Source of the DNA: Bacteroidota bacterium
GTDB taxonomy: Bacteria > Bacteroidota > Bacteroidia > Chitinophagales > Chitinophagaceae
Direction: 5' to 3'
Length of the DNA: 64,000 nucleotides
NCBI GenBank assembly: GCA_028875875.1
Contig: JAGWUV010000009.1
Coordinates: 36,036-100,035 of the forward strand
Positions 35,582 through 45,144 of this stretch are shown here, in pieces. Each line of letters starts with the position of its first letter. Positions within the stretch are counted from its first letter, which is position 1. Both the position numbers and the translations under genes were made by a program. The notes beneath the pieces were generated by a model, which saw only the letters and a program-made list of their open reading frames with translations, ran no database searches and was not told the origin of the DNA.

Positions 35582-36985
35582 TTACAACAACTCCCTCGGA
35601 TCGGTTACTACACCTGTAACGGCAGCAGCAGCAGCCACTAACGGGCTGGCCAGTAATGTTCTGGCACCGGGTCCCTGGCGGCCTTCGAAGTTCCTGTTAC
35701 TGGTACTAACGGCATATTTACCTGCCGGGATCTTATCATCATTCATAGCAAGACAAGCTGAACATCCCGGTTGGCGTAACTGGAAACCTGCTTCAGTTAA
35801 AATATCTAAAATGCCTTCCTCTTTAATTTGTGCTTCTACGATATGAGAACCGGGCACTAACCATGCCGTAATATTATCAGCTTTCTTTCTTCCTTTTACA
35901 ATAGATGCAAAAGCCCGGAAATCTTCAATACGTCCGTTGGTACAGCTTCCTAAGAACACGTAATCTACTTTTTTACCCAGGATCGCTTCATCTTCAGCAA
36001 AGCCCATATAAGCTAATGCTTTTTTATAGGAGGCTTCTCCATCCTTCACTTCAACAGCTTTAGGAATGTGCTTTGTGATGCCTGTTCCCAAACCCGGGTT
36101 AGTACCATAAGTGATCTGTGGTTCAATCTGGCTGGCTTCAAAATTCAATTCCAAATCAAACTTAGCATCAGCATCTGTTTTCAATGTTTTCCAGTAAGCC
36201 AATGCTTTATCCCATGCTTCACCTGCCGGTGCTTTTTCTTTTCCTTTCAGGTAAGCGAAAGTAGTTTCATCAGGTGCAATCATACCGCCACGAGCGCCCA
36301 TTTCAATAGAAAGGTTACAAACAGTCATTCTTCCTTCCATGCTCATGTTCTCAAAAACTTCACCTGCAAACTCAATAAAGTAACCGGTTGCACCGCTGGC
36401 AGTGATCTGAGATAAAATGAATAAGGGAACATCTTTAGCAACTACACCTTTACCTAATTTACCATTGATAGTGATACGCATTTTCTTTGGCTTGGGCTGC
36501 ATTATACACTGAGAAGATAATACCATCTCCACTTCAGAAGTACCTATACCAAAAGCGATGGCGCCGAAGGCACCGTGTGTAGAAGTGTGAGAATCACCGC
36601 AAACGATAGTCATACCGGGCAGCGTAATACCATTCTCTGGTCCAACTACGTGTACGATACCGTTTTTAGGATTGCCTAATCCCCAATGAGAAATGCCGTA
36701 TTTAGCAGTATTACGCTCCAGTGCTTGTAATTGATTAGCTGATAACGGATCTTTTACCGGCATGTGCTGGTTGATCGTTGGTGTGTTATGGTCAGCTGTA
36801 GCAAAAGTGCGTTCGGGAAACATCACGCCGATGCCTCTTGTTTCTAAACCCAAAAAGGCAACGGGACTGGTTACTTCATGAATAAAATGCCTGTCGATAA
36901 AAAAAACATCTGGTCCGTCTTCAATTTTTCTTACCACGTGTGCATCCCACACTTTATCAAACAAGGTGGTTGGAGTAGTGCTCAT
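35582..36985 (-). CDS. leuC: 3-isopropylmalate dehydratase large subunit
   Basis: A 467-residue aconitase-family subunit with a [4Fe-4S] cluster. It starts [12 protein letters not shown] and shows [14 protein letters not shown], the [20 protein letters not shown] motif and the cluster cysteines in [14 protein letters not shown] and [12 protein letters not shown]. It is the first gene of the leucine operon. The upstream 280 bases are gene-free and probably hold the operon promoter. Confidence 0.97.
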   Translation of the reverse strand: MSTTPTTLFDKVWDAHVVRKIEDGPDVFFIDRHFIHEVTSPVAFLGLETRGIGVMFPERTFATADHNTPTINQHMPVKDPLSANQLQALERNTAKYGISHWGLGNPKNGIVHVVGPENGITLPGMTIVCGDSHTSTHGAFGAIAFGIGTSEVEMVLSSQCIMQPKPKKMRITINGKLGKGVVAKDVPLFILSQITASGATGYFIEFAGEVFENMSMEGRMTVCNLSIEMGARGGMIAPDETTFAYLKGKEKAPAGEAWDKALAYWKTLKTDADAKFDLELNFEASQIEPQITYGTNPGLGTGITKHIPKAVEVKDGEASYKKALAYMGFAEDEAILGKKVDYVFLGSCTNGRIEDFRAFASIVKGRKKADNITAWLVPGSHIVEAQIKEEGILDILTEAGFQLRQPGCSACLAMNDDKIPAGKYAVSTSNRNFEGRQGPGARTLLASPLVAAAAAVTGVVTDPRELL

Positions 36986-37267
36986 TGTTTACAGAATTTA
37001 TTTGACAATTTTTATAGCGAGGTGCAAAATTCGAGAAAACTTTTCGTTTTTAGGTAGATTTATTTAATAACTACCAAGAAAATAACTTTTTGACTGAACG
37101 TTCAAACTATCAAGCGGTAGTTTTTCGCTTAAACCCAAACAGGATAAGCATTTCAACTTTTTATTTCATTGAATTTCATCACCCGGTAATGCTTCAATTA
37201 CAAGAAATAAACATACATAACTAACAAACATTCGTGACCATTATCGTTTTTTTTAGTACAGAAAATA
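36986..37267. other. Gene-free region upstream of leuC
   Basis: An AT-rich stretch between leuC and the IscA-type terminator, with no convincing open frame. It holds a 10-bp palindrome TGAACGTTCA (37095-37104) and a CTACC/GGTAG pair around 37071-37120. No perfect TAnnTTTG box is present on the minus strand. A near-match GAATTTTG (minus, around 37025-37032) might serve leuC. Confidence 0.45.
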
Positions 37268-37297
37268 AAAAAGGATAGGCTTAGCCTACCCTTTTTA
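37268..37297 (-). terminator. Terminator of the IscA-type gene
   Basis: Hairpin AAAGG-A-TAGGC (37270-37280) / GCCTA-C-CCTTT (37284-37294) with one internal mismatch. On the minus strand it ends in a T-run, 18 bases past the stop. Confidence 0.75.
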
Positions 37298-37314
37298 CAT
37301 ATACTAATCTTATT

Positions 37315-37662
37315 CTATACAGAAAAAGAACTGCCGCATCCGCAGGTTGTGCTGGCATTGGGATTACGGAAAGTAAAGCCCCTACTATTCAGCCCATCCT
37401 GCCAATCTATTTCCATACCATAGAGGTAAATCTGATGGCTCTTATTCATGATGAAATGAATATCTTCAAACGTGTACACCTCATCTTCCGCTGCATTCAG
37501 CTCATCAAAACCCAGCACATAACTTAGTCCACTGCAACCACCACCCTTTACGCCAACACGTAAATGCTGTGACTTGTTAAAACCTTCTTCATTCATTAAT
37601 CTTTTGATCTCACTGATAGCCCCTGCCGTAAATTTTACCGGTGCTGCTATAACTGTTTCCAT
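37315..37662 (-). CDS. HesB/IscA-family iron-sulfur assembly accessory protein
   Basis: A 115-residue A-type carrier that delivers Fe-S clusters or iron to apoproteins in the cytoplasm. It shows VKFTAGAISEIKRLMNEEG, LRVGVKGGGCSGLSYVLGF and the C-terminal TTCGCGSSFSV; the three conserved Cys (GGGCSG and CGCG) are all present. It is transcribed alone, divergent from the gene at 37792, with its own terminator. Whether it is the IscA, SufA or ErpA type cannot be told. Confidence 0.93.
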   Translation of the reverse strand: METVIAAPVKFTAGAISEIKRLMNEEGFNKSQHLRVGVKGGGCSGLSYVLGFDELNAAEDEVYTFEDIHFIMNKSHQIYLYGMEIDWQDGLNSRGFTFRNPNASTTCGCGSSFSV

Positions 37663-37791
37663 AATGATCCGTTTTATCTGTGCAAAAATACAATACCATA
37701 CATTTTGTTCCGCATTCTTTCACTTTCGTTTCACGAAAAAGATAGTTCCGCAGAAGAAAGGCTTTCAACTATTTTTGTACAAATACAAGGC

Positions 37792-38298
37792 ATGGACTCA
37801 ACGATCATTATTTTACTGGCTATCATTTTAGTACTGGCTGTATCATTAGTGTTTTTTTATTTGAAACTCAGAAAGTTAGCATCTTTTCGTCCCGTTGGCG
37901 CTACCTACAATGAAACCCGTAACCTTCAGTTACAGGCATATGAACGATTAACGCTCTTAACAGATCGGGTTGCTTTACCCAACCTGCTTTCAAGAATAAA
38001 CAGGGAAGGTTTATCGGCCAAAGAATTACAATTGCTCTTGTTGCAAACCATTCGGCAGGAGTTTGATTATAACATCACGCAACAGGTATATGTAAGTGCC
38101 GATGCCTGGAGCGCTGTAAAGAATTTAAAGGAACAAAACCTGCTCATCATCAACCAGGTAGCTTCCATGTTACCGGATAATGCCAATGCTTACGAATTGA
38201 GTAAGGTATTATTAGAATATGCCATGAAAGATGAAAAAGGCAATATGCATACTTTAGTAAGTGAAGCATTGAGTTATGAAGCCAAAAAGCTCTTGTAA
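37792..38298 (+). CDS. Uncharacterised single-span membrane-anchored protein
   Basis: A 168-residue protein with one N-terminal membrane helix (STIIILLAIILVLAVSLVFFYL) and a helical cytoplasmic-like body (RNLQLQAYERLTLLTDRVALPNLLSRI, LQLLLLQTIRQEFDYNITQQVYVS, YELSKVLLEYAM). I do not recognise a named family. ATG 37792 is chosen because a TATTTTTG -7 box at 37770-37777 lies 14 bases upstream. It is followed by the mutase gene after 52 bases; a functional link is not evident. Confidence 0.75.
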   Translation: MDSTIIILLAIILVLAVSLVFFYLKLRKLASFRPVGATYNETRNLQLQAYERLTLLTDRVALPNLLSRINREGLSAKELQLLLLQTIRQEFDYNITQQVYVSADAWSAVKNLKEQNLLIINQVASMLPDNANAYELSKVLLEYAMKDEKGNMHTLVSEALSYEAKKLL

Positions 38299-38350
38299 CT
38301 AAAGCAACTACTTACCTTCACTATTCACCATTCACAAATTATCGCTTGCC

Positions 38351-39913
38351 ATGACTGAGAAAAGAAAATATACCGATTCCGGCATTGAAGTGAAGCCCGT
38401 TTACAATGCTTCTGATGTTTCAGGGAGTACAACCATCGAAAACCCAGGGGAATGGCCCTTCACAAGAGGCGTTCAGCCCGATATGTACCGTGGCCGGTTA
38501 TGGACGATGAGGCAGTATGCCGGCTTCTCTACAGCTGAAGAAAGCAATAAACGTTATCATTATCTTTTATCACAAGGTGTCAGCGGTCTTAGTGTTGCCT
38601 TTGACCTCCCAACACAGATCGGCTACGATAGCGACCATCCCCTGTCTGAAGGTGAAGTAGGAAAAGTAGGTGTGGCAATAGATAGTATTGAAGACATGCA
38701 ACGCTTGTTCAGCGGGATAAAGCTGGAAGACGTTTCTACTTCCATGACCATCAACGCTACCGGTTTTATCTTACTTGGGTTATATGTAGCATTGGCCAAA
38801 CAACAGGGTGCCGATCTTAAGAAAATATCGGGCACCATTCAAAATGATATCCTGAAAGAATATGCAGCCCGTGGCACTTACATCTATCCGCCAAAACCTT
38901 CTATGCGTATCATTACCGATATTTTCGAATGGTGCAGCAAGGAGCTTCCCAAATGGAACACCATTTCCATTTCCGGTTATCATATTAGGGAAGCAGGTAG
39001 TACAGCCGTTCAGGAGATCGCTTTCACTTTAAGTAACGGTAAAGCCTATGTGAAAGCAGCTTTGGAGAAAGGTTTGGATATTAATGTCTTTGGTAAACGC
39101 CTCTCCTTCTTTTTCAATGCTCACAATAACCTTTTTGAAGAGGTGGCCAAATTCAGAGCTGCCAGGAGGATGTGGGCTAAGATGATGAAAGAACTGGGTG
39201 CTACGGATGAAAAAGCCATGATGCTTCGTTTCCATACCCAAACGGGTGGTAGCACTTTAACAGCACAACAGCCACTGAACAATATTGCCAGGGTTACCAT
39301 TCAAACATTAGCTGCCGTATTGGGTGGTACACAAAGCCTGCATACCAATGGCTATGATGAGGCATTGAGCTTACCTACGGAGGAAGCAGCCCGCATTGCG
39401 CTAAGAACACAACAGGTAACTGCTTACGAAAGTGGAATTGCCGATACCGTGGATCCACTGGCGGGCAGTTATTTCGTGGAAACCCTTACCGATGAAGTGG
39501 AACAAAAAGCATGGGAACTGATTGCTAAGATAGATGCCATGGGCGGTAGCGTTAGTGCGATAGAACAGGGTTTTATACAGGATGAGATTGCCCGCAGTGC
39601 CTATGATTACCAGCGACAAATTGAAAGAAAAGAGAAGATCATTGTTGGGGTGAATCAGTTTACCATTGATAAAGAAGAAACTGTACCGGTATTTAAAATA
39701 GATGACAGTATACGTACAACACAAAGCGAAAGGCTGCAACAGCTTAAAGCACAACGCAACACACCGGAAGTAGCTGCTTGCCTGAACAAGATTACAATAG
39801 CGGCAACGGAGGAATCTAACCTTATGCCACACGTAATTAACGCAGTAGAAAATAAATGCACCCTGGGTGAAATAGCGGATGCCTTACGTAAAGTATTTGG
39901 AGAATACAGGTAA
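38351..39913 (+). CDS. Methylmalonyl-CoA mutase family catalytic subunit (no B12 domain)
   Basis: A 520-residue TIM-barrel subunit of an adenosylcobalamin-dependent acyl-CoA mutase. The catalytic Tyr (Y56 in [13 protein letters not shown]) and Arg (R174 in [13 protein letters not shown]) lie 118 residues apart, as Y89 and R207 do in methylmalonyl-CoA mutase; isobutyryl-CoA mutase has Phe and Gln at these positions. It also shows [38 protein letters not shown] and [15 protein letters not shown]. The protein stops where the cobalamin-binding domain would begin, so a separate B12 subunit must exist; none is in the window. Confidence 0.9.
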   Translation: MTEKRKYTDSGIEVKPVYNASDVSGSTTIENPGEWPFTRGVQPDMYRGRLWTMRQYAGFSTAEESNKRYHYLLSQGVSGLSVAFDLPTQIGYDSDHPLSEGEVGKVGVAIDSIEDMQRLFSGIKLEDVSTSMTINATGFILLGLYVALAKQQGADLKKISGTIQNDILKEYAARGTYIYPPKPSMRIITDIFEWCSKELPKWNTISISGYHIREAGSTAVQEIAFTLSNGKAYVKAALEKGLDINVFGKRLSFFFNAHNNLFEEVAKFRAARRMWAKMMKELGATDEKAMMLRFHTQTGGSTLTAQQPLNNIARVTIQTLAAVLGGTQSLHTNGYDEALSLPTEEAARIALRTQQVTAYESGIADTVDPLAGSYFVETLTDEVEQKAWELIAKIDAMGGSVSAIEQGFIQDEIARSAYDYQRQIERKEKIIVGVNQFTIDKEETVPVFKIDDSIRTTQSERLQQLKAQRNTPEVAACLNKITIAATEESNLMPHVINAVENKCTLGEIADALRKVFGEYR

Positions 39914-39942
39914 ATTCTAAAGTGAGCAATACATAAAAATCG

Positions 39943-40659
39943 CTAGAGGTTCACTTCATCAAGATAGGCCGTGAATTGAGCTACTTGTTCCGGCACCTTA
40001 TAATTGACTTTATGAGCAGATAAATAATTTTTTATAGCAGCTTCATATAACGGCATTTTCTTAGCCAGATTAGCTGCTACTGTAGGAAATTCAACCAAGC
40101 TTTTATTCTTCTTATCATAGAGAAAATATAAATTACGGTATACAAAATCCTTTTCTCTTACATTACCATAAGTAAAATGTTCCTCTATTCTTTTCACTTC
40201 CCAATCCAGTAATTCAATATTCGCACCTTCATACAAAACCTGGTAAAAGGTAGCCGCTGTGTTTTTCCCTTGATCAGGGTACCCACTCTTAAAATGGTAT
40301 TTCGACTCAGTGTTATTTCTCTCCTTATAAACAATCAGGAACTCATCTGTTTCATAAGGCAACACAAATACTTTATTTTCCTTTTTGTAGAAAAGTTTAT
40401 TCTCAAAAAGAGAAAAATTCATCAACGAGTCTACAAACTGCTGTCCATTTTTTAGTTTTACTACGCCGTATCCCCATCCATCCTTAAGCATAGGAGATCC
40501 ATTAACATCGGCCATATCCGCAGTGGGAATAAGATTGCCGTAAGTATCATAAAAATAGAGGTAAGAACTTACACCATCTGAACCTATGAGTTTACCATTT
40601 TGTGTAAATGCAGCAACTGAAGTGAGAAGAAATAAAAGTAGGTAGAAAAACTTTTTCAT
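39943..40659 (-). CDS. Uncharacterised secreted protein
   Basis: A 238-residue protein with a signal peptide (MKKFFYLLLFLLTSVAAFTQ) and a mostly beta body rich in aromatic residues (SSYLYFYDTYGNLIP, GYGVVKLKNGQQFVDS, FVLPYETDEFLIVY). The C-terminus is helical (MPLYEAAIKNYLSAH). I do not recognise the family; it has the look of a periplasmic or surface protein of Bacteroidota. It converges with the mutase gene. Confidence 0.7.
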   Translation of the reverse strand: MKKFFYLLLFLLTSVAAFTQNGKLIGSDGVSSYLYFYDTYGNLIPTADMADVNGSPMLKDGWGYGVVKLKNGQQFVDSLMNFSLFENKLFYKKENKVFVLPYETDEFLIVYKERNNTESKYHFKSGYPDQGKNTAATFYQVLYEGANIELLDWEVKRIEEHFTYGNVREKDFVYRNLYFLYDKKNKSLVEFPTVAANLAKKMPLYEAAIKNYLSAHKVNYKVPEQVAQFTAYLDEVNL

Positions 40660-40791
40660 ACGGAGCTTTTAGGCATCCTGAAGTTAGCAAATTTTTATAA
40701 TGCTTCAAATGAAGCGATAGGAATAGTTTGACTGGAAATGTTTTATCTTCCCATCCAAATATTACAATTACTGAATCAAATATTAATCAAC

Positions 40792-41109
40792 ATGGCCTTA
40801 GAGAAAGCTTTTGTACATCATGTATACTTCTGGTTAAAAAATATAGGAAGCAAAGAAGACCAAAAGGCGTTATTACAAGGATTGGAGGCATTAAGTAAAG
40901 TACCTACCATTCAGCTGTTTCATATCGGTGTGCCTGCGGATACCAACAGGGAAGTAATTGATACAACCTATGCTTGTTCCTGGCTGGCTATTTTTAACAG
41001 TAAAGAGGAAGAAGAAATTTACCAGCATCACCCCATACATCTTGAATTTATTAAAAATTGCAGTCATCTATGGAGTAAAGTGATTGTATACGATTCTGTG
41101 CGGCTTTAA
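40792..41109 (+). CDS. Dabb (stress-responsive A/B barrel) family protein
   Basis: A 105-residue ferredoxin-like dimeric barrel protein. It begins MALEKAFVHHVYFWLKN, the typical Dabb N-terminal strand with a HHVxFW pattern, and shows IQLFHIGVPADTNREVIDTTYACSWLAIF and YQHHPIHLEFI. ATG 40792 is favoured over ATG 40738 because it places this strand at the N-terminus. Dabb proteins have diverse or unknown roles in stress or small-molecule chemistry. Confidence 0.85.
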   Translation: MALEKAFVHHVYFWLKNIGSKEDQKALLQGLEALSKVPTIQLFHIGVPADTNREVIDTTYACSWLAIFNSKEEEEIYQHHPIHLEFIKNCSHLWSKVIVYDSVRL

Positions 41110-41199
41110 TAGATCCCGGATCAGTTATAACCTTACTAAGGTGAGTTGGAGATAAGAGAAAGACCTCTCCTTTCTGTAAAATCCATACTTTCATTTTCT

Positions 41200-42519
41200 A
41201 TGAAGCGTACAGGCAAAAAGCTGAAATATCTTCCCCTCGCTGCTGTGATCTTCTTTACCGTTTCAGGTGGTCCCTACGGATTGGAGCCTTTATTAACCTA
41301 TGCAGGTAGAAACGGTGCTTTATTACTATTGATGATCGTTCCCCTGCTATGGGATATACCGGCCATTCTAACGGTGTATGAACTGAATGGTATGATGCCG
41401 GTTAACGGGGGCTATTACCAATGGGTAAAAAGAGCATTGGGATTACGTTTTGCATTTTATGAAGGATGGTGGACCTGGTTATATACATTCGTAGACCTTG
41501 CTATTTATCCTGTATTATTCATTGAATATGCCACTTTTTTCTTTCCCGAAATCGCTGCTTACAAAATCCCCGTCTGCCTGGTCATCATCTGGAGCGGCGC
41601 TATCCTTAATATACGAGGTATTGTACCTGTAGGTAAAGCATCATTGCTGTTAAGTTTAATTGTTTTAGTTCCCTTTCTCCTTCTCTTCGGCAAAGCCTTT
41701 TTTGTGTATAAAGGAGCCATGATCGCACTACCACAACCTTCACTAAAAGGAATAGAGTTTTCTTCTTTGGGCATGGCGATATATACCATTATGTGGAATT
41801 TTATCGGGTGGGACAATGCATCTACTTATGCAGAAGAAGTGGAAAGGCCTGTTCGTACTTATATCGTGTCAACACTCATTGCCTTCATTGGTATTTTAAT
41901 CGTTTATTTTCTTGCGCTACAAACTGCCGGCCATTCAGGTATCGATCTGAATTTTCTTAAGGATAATGGTTTTCCTTACCTGGGTGTACAGTTGGGCGGT
42001 CAATGGCTGGGTACCTTACTGGCTATTGGAGGTATGGCCAGTACTGTGGGATTATTCTTTGCCGTACTGCTATCCGTATCCCGCATACCAAAAGCGATGG
42101 CTGATGATGCGTTATTGCCTGCGATCGTTCATGCAGAACATAAAAAATTCAAAACACCTTATATCTCCATTCTCATTTGTGCGACCATTGTTAGCTTCAT
42201 GATACTCTTTACCTTTTCAGACCTTGTATTTATTGATGTTACGCTGTATGGTGGCGGCCTTTTGCTTGAATTTATAAGCCTATTGGCTTTACGTATAAAA
42301 GCACCCGATGAGAAAAGACCTTTTAAAATACCACTGAACAATTGGGGTATTGCAATTATGATACTGTTGCCATTAAGTGTTTTATTGATAGCCTTGATCG
42401 CTTCCTGCACCTCGGGTAATGGATCGCATACACCAATTGTATTTGCATTGCTCGCTTTAGTTAGCCCGGAGATCATTTGGCAATTGATCAAATGGTATCG
42501 GAAAAATGAAAATCCTTAG
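41200..42519 (+). CDS. APC-family amino acid permease
   Basis: A 439-residue transporter with about twelve helices, from ATG 41200; an upstream TTG start is less likely. The first helix has the APC pattern (AAVIFFTVSGGPYGLEPLL, a GPxG-type unwound region), followed by VYELNGMMPVNGGYYQWVKRALG and WNFIGWDNASTYAEEVERP, as in amino acid/polyamine permeases. The substrate cannot be named. It stands alone, 90 bases after the Dabb gene. Confidence 0.88.
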   Translation: MKRTGKKLKYLPLAAVIFFTVSGGPYGLEPLLTYAGRNGALLLLMIVPLLWDIPAILTVYELNGMMPVNGGYYQWVKRALGLRFAFYEGWWTWLYTFVDLAIYPVLFIEYATFFFPEIAAYKIPVCLVIIWSGAILNIRGIVPVGKASLLLSLIVLVPFLLLFGKAFFVYKGAMIALPQPSLKGIEFSSLGMAIYTIMWNFIGWDNASTYAEEVERPVRTYIVSTLIAFIGILIVYFLALQTAGHSGIDLNFLKDNGFPYLGVQLGGQWLGTLLAIGGMASTVGLFFAVLLSVSRIPKAMADDALLPAIVHAEHKKFKTPYISILICATIVSFMILFTFSDLVFIDVTLYGGGLLLEFISLLALRIKAPDEKRPFKIPLNNWGIAIMILLPLSVLLIALIASCTSGNGSHTPIVFALLALVSPEIIWQLIKWYRKNENP

Positions 42520-42594
42520 GGCTGTACTAACATTTAAAAAAAGTTAGAGTTAGCAAAAAAGCAGAAGAAATAACTAACTCACTTCATCATTAAA

Positions 42595-43107
42595 TCAATC
42601 TCCTTCATCAATGAAGCATAAAATTTTTTTACCGCTGCACTCGATTTTTCTACCGAACAAATCTTCAAATATTTGATCAATGTTTTTTATCATCAAACTT
42701 GTAATTACTAAGCGTTTTTTATCCTTAAATAAAAATCTACAATATCTATACTGTCCAAAAGAAAACTTTCCTGAATGGAAAGTGCTAGACCTTATATATT
42801 CAATTAAAAGTATATCATCAAACTTATACTCGAAACTATCATGTGTGGTAATGTAAATTAAAGATTTCTTCTTGGGATTAATTTTCAATACCAAATTACC
42901 ATTATGTTTCAGGTAATTCAAATGAACTAAAATGGTTGGTAGAGTATCAATTAAAATGAAAAATAGCAGAGTGAAAAAAATAGCAATCAAATTAAATTCC
43001 AAATAGATAAAAATGAAAAGAAGGATGACATTAAAGAACATCGTAGGCAATAATGAAGTTAATTGATTTCTGATAGTCACTTTGTATATATACCATTCAT
43101 TTTCCAT
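42595..43107 (-). CDS. Uncharacterised membrane protein
   Basis: A 170-residue protein with two adjacent hydrophobic segments near residues 17-60 (LLPTMFFNVILLFIFIYLEF and IAIFFTLLFFILIDTLPTIL). A soluble C-terminal half with strand character follows (NLVLKINPKKKSLIYITTHDSFEYKFDDILLIEY). The pattern suggests a membrane-anchored PH-like or YcxB-like domain, which is inference. It is AT-rich relative to its surroundings. No family is recognised. Confidence 0.6.
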   Translation of the reverse strand: MENEWYIYKVTIRNQLTSLLPTMFFNVILLFIFIYLEFNLIAIFFTLLFFILIDTLPTILVHLNYLKHNGNLVLKINPKKKSLIYITTHDSFEYKFDDILLIEYIRSSTFHSGKFSFGQYRYCRFLFKDKKRLVITSLMIKNIDQIFEDLFGRKIECSGKKILCFIDEGD

Positions 43108-43171
43108 GTATTTTAGTTTATCTATTACTCACTGTAGTTTTTATTGAATTAATACTCTAACTTACATTTTT

Positions 43172-43786
43172 TTAAAAACAAACACCAATACCACCATACA
43201 CATAAGTATTTAAAGAGTAGGTATATCCCACTTTTAATGTGATCCTTTTAAAAACAGTAGTACTTAGCCCGCTATTAATAAGAAAGTTTATTTTGGCATG
43301 TGTGCTAACCTGGTTATCCTTATCAACCGAACGCGTATTGTCCAGTTGAAGCCCTGTCCCAAGGTATGGATGAATAAAGAAGTGTTTCAGGAACTTGTAG
43401 TAGGCAGAGAAATTGAATACATGTTGGCTAATATTAAAATTTCTGTTACCATAAGTAGAATCAGGGATGATTTCAACCATATTGTAAGTGTTATGAATAG
43501 AAAAAACCTCGATCCCTACCTGTTTGTACTCAAAAAAGCCTCCCCATACATTTGTATTTAAATTACTTGTTCGTACCGAACTGATCCTTTGCACGTAAGG
43601 GATGTTTTGAAATACGAAATGAGAGGAATTATAATCGTCAATTATCGTTTTATTTTCAGCATCATTATTTACAAATGCTCTGCCCGTTAATGCCCCAAAT
43701 GATACGTTTTGTGAAAAGCCGGTATTAAAATGAAAAACTACTAAAAATAAAGTTAGAACTACTAATTTATAAGACCTGCTATTCAT
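43172..43786 (-). CDS. Outer-membrane beta-barrel-like protein
   Basis: A 204-residue protein from ATG 43786, which gives a clean signal peptide (KLVVLTLFLVVFHFNTGFSQ); earlier ATGs at 43819 and 43870 would add a poor N-terminus. The body alternates polar and hydrophobic strands (VWGGFFEYKQVGIEVFSIHN, FNFSAYYKFLKHFFIHPYLG, LKVGYTYSLNTYVYGGIGVCF) and ends in an aromatic residue, as small outer-membrane barrels do. Like the preceding gene it is AT-rich and unassigned. Confidence 0.6.
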   Translation of the reverse strand: MNSRSYKLVVLTLFLVVFHFNTGFSQNVSFGALTGRAFVNNDAENKTIIDDYNSSHFVFQNIPYVQRISSVRTSNLNTNVWGGFFEYKQVGIEVFSIHNTYNMVEIIPDSTYGNRNFNISQHVFNFSAYYKFLKHFFIHPYLGTGLQLDNTRSVDKDNQVSTHAKINFLINSGLSTTVFKRITLKVGYTYSLNTYVYGGIGVCF

Positions 43787-44020
43787 TGCCAAAAGTTCAA
43801 TTTTTTTTATATTAAGCATTTTAAAAATAAAGATTTTATATGAGTTCTCCCAAACATTATTCTTTTTCAAAAAGCATTATTATCTAAAACAACTAAAAAT
43901 TCTAATTAAGGCTCTCAAGTGCTAACCTGTCACATTAAGGCATATCAACGCAACCTGCAGCACCTTTACATGGATATCGTTCGTGTTTCCCTATTACCTT
44001 GTTCGTACCATAGAGGTATC

Positions 44021-44099
44021 TTGTTCGGGTCACGTTCGGCAGCTCCCGAACATGTCCCCTATCAAATACGAGCAAGACCCGAACAAATCCCGAACAAAT
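44021..44099. repeat. Palindromic GTTCGGG/CCCGAAC island
   Basis: An 11-bp inverted repeat TTGTTCGGGTC (44021-44031) / GACCCGAACAA (44076-44086) encloses a smaller one, GTTCGG (44034-44039) / CCGAAC (44046-44051). It is followed by two exact tandem copies of CCCGAACAAAT (44078-44088, 44089-44099). It lies in the 480-base gene-free gap between 43787 and 44267. A 54-codon open frame starting at 44098 runs out of the repeat but shows no recognisable protein. Confidence 0.65.
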
Positions 44100-44267
44100 G
44101 GCCTTTTTTACACCCTGTCTTGCACTGAAAAACGCTACCGGTGTTAATGCTATTACTGCCGGAACCTTGCAGTTTTACAGCAGTACTGATTTAGCTTTAC
44201 AATATTCACAACTCATCTCTTATAACTTCTCTTCCGCATTTCTTTTCATCTTATCTTGCTGAAAAAG

Positions 44268-45026
44268 ATGGTTATGCCCTCATCACTTCTTAACTACGCT
44301 AAAAAACTCACTGCAGTACTTTTATTTTTAAGCACTGTACTATTATTCGGTTTTCATAAAAAAACACCCCGCATTCTTGTTTTCTCCAAAACAAAAGGCT
44401 TTCATCATGCTTCTATTCCAAAAGGGATTGAAGCTATCGAGCAACTGGGAAAAGACAATGGTTTTGCCGTTGATACCTCCACCAATGCTACCCTGTTTAC
44501 GGAACACAATCTCAAAAAATATAAAGCCATCATTTTCTTAAGTACTACAGGTGATGTACTGGATGAAGAACAGCAAAAAGCTTTTCAATCGTACATACAT
44601 CATGGTGGCGGTTTTGTTGGCATTCATGCGGCAACAGATACGGAGTACGGCTGGCCATGGTATAACAGCTTTATTGGTGCTTATTTTAAAAGTCATCCCA
44701 AGCAACAGGAGGCTATGTTACACCGAACCGATTCTTCATTCATTGCTACCAAAGCCCTGCCCGGCATTTGGAAACACTTTGATGAATGGTATAATTTCAA
44801 GTCGCTGCAACTGGATCATGCTCATATCCTGTTAACTGTAGATGAAAACAGTTATAGCGGCGGGCAGAACGGTTCCATGCATCCCATAAGTTGGTACCAG
44901 TCTTTCGAAGGTGGCAGGATGTTTTATACCGCTCTTGGGCATACAGATGCTTGCTACACCGATCCACTTTTCCTGCAACATCTCTGGGGAGGATTGCAAT
45001 ACGCTATGTATGGAAAGGAGGAATAA
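44268..45026 (+). CDS. ThuA-like domain protein (exported)
   Basis: A 252-residue protein with a hydrophobic N-terminal signal or anchor (KLTAVLLFLSTVLLFGF). The ThuA-like class I amidotransferase fold follows: RILVFSKTKGFHHASI, FLSTTGDVLDEEQQKAFQSYI, GGGFVGIHAATDTEYGWPWY, HPISWYQSFEGGRMFYTALGHTD. ThuA-type domains occur in sugar-handling enzymes and are common in Bacteroidota; substrates vary. ATG 44268 is taken, although ATG 44274 is equally possible. Confidence 0.88.
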   Translation: MVMPSSLLNYAKKLTAVLLFLSTVLLFGFHKKTPRILVFSKTKGFHHASIPKGIEAIEQLGKDNGFAVDTSTNATLFTEHNLKKYKAIIFLSTTGDVLDEEQQKAFQSYIHHGGGFVGIHAATDTEYGWPWYNSFIGAYFKSHPKQQEAMLHRTDSSFIATKALPGIWKHFDEWYNFKSLQLDHAHILLTVDENSYSGGQNGSMHPISWYQSFEGGRMFYTALGHTDACYTDPLFLQHLWGGLQYAMYGKEE

Positions 45027-45144
45027 TCTGTGCCGGGTAAATAAGTTCAGGGGGCATTCCGGTGAACTAAATAAATCATCAGTCATTATTTATCATTCAT
45101 AACTTACCAACCTTTCTTATCTTTCCTTATCAATCTATTCTTAC

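Noticed and set aside
36986..37267. T-box or other riboswitch upstream of leuC
   Set aside because: No T-box sequence or anti-terminator pair was found; only short palindromes are visible.
44098..44262. A 54-codon frame starting at the GTTCGGG island
   Set aside because: No ribosome site, no recognisable domain and it ends inside the next gene's upstream region; kept only as a note in the repeat entry.
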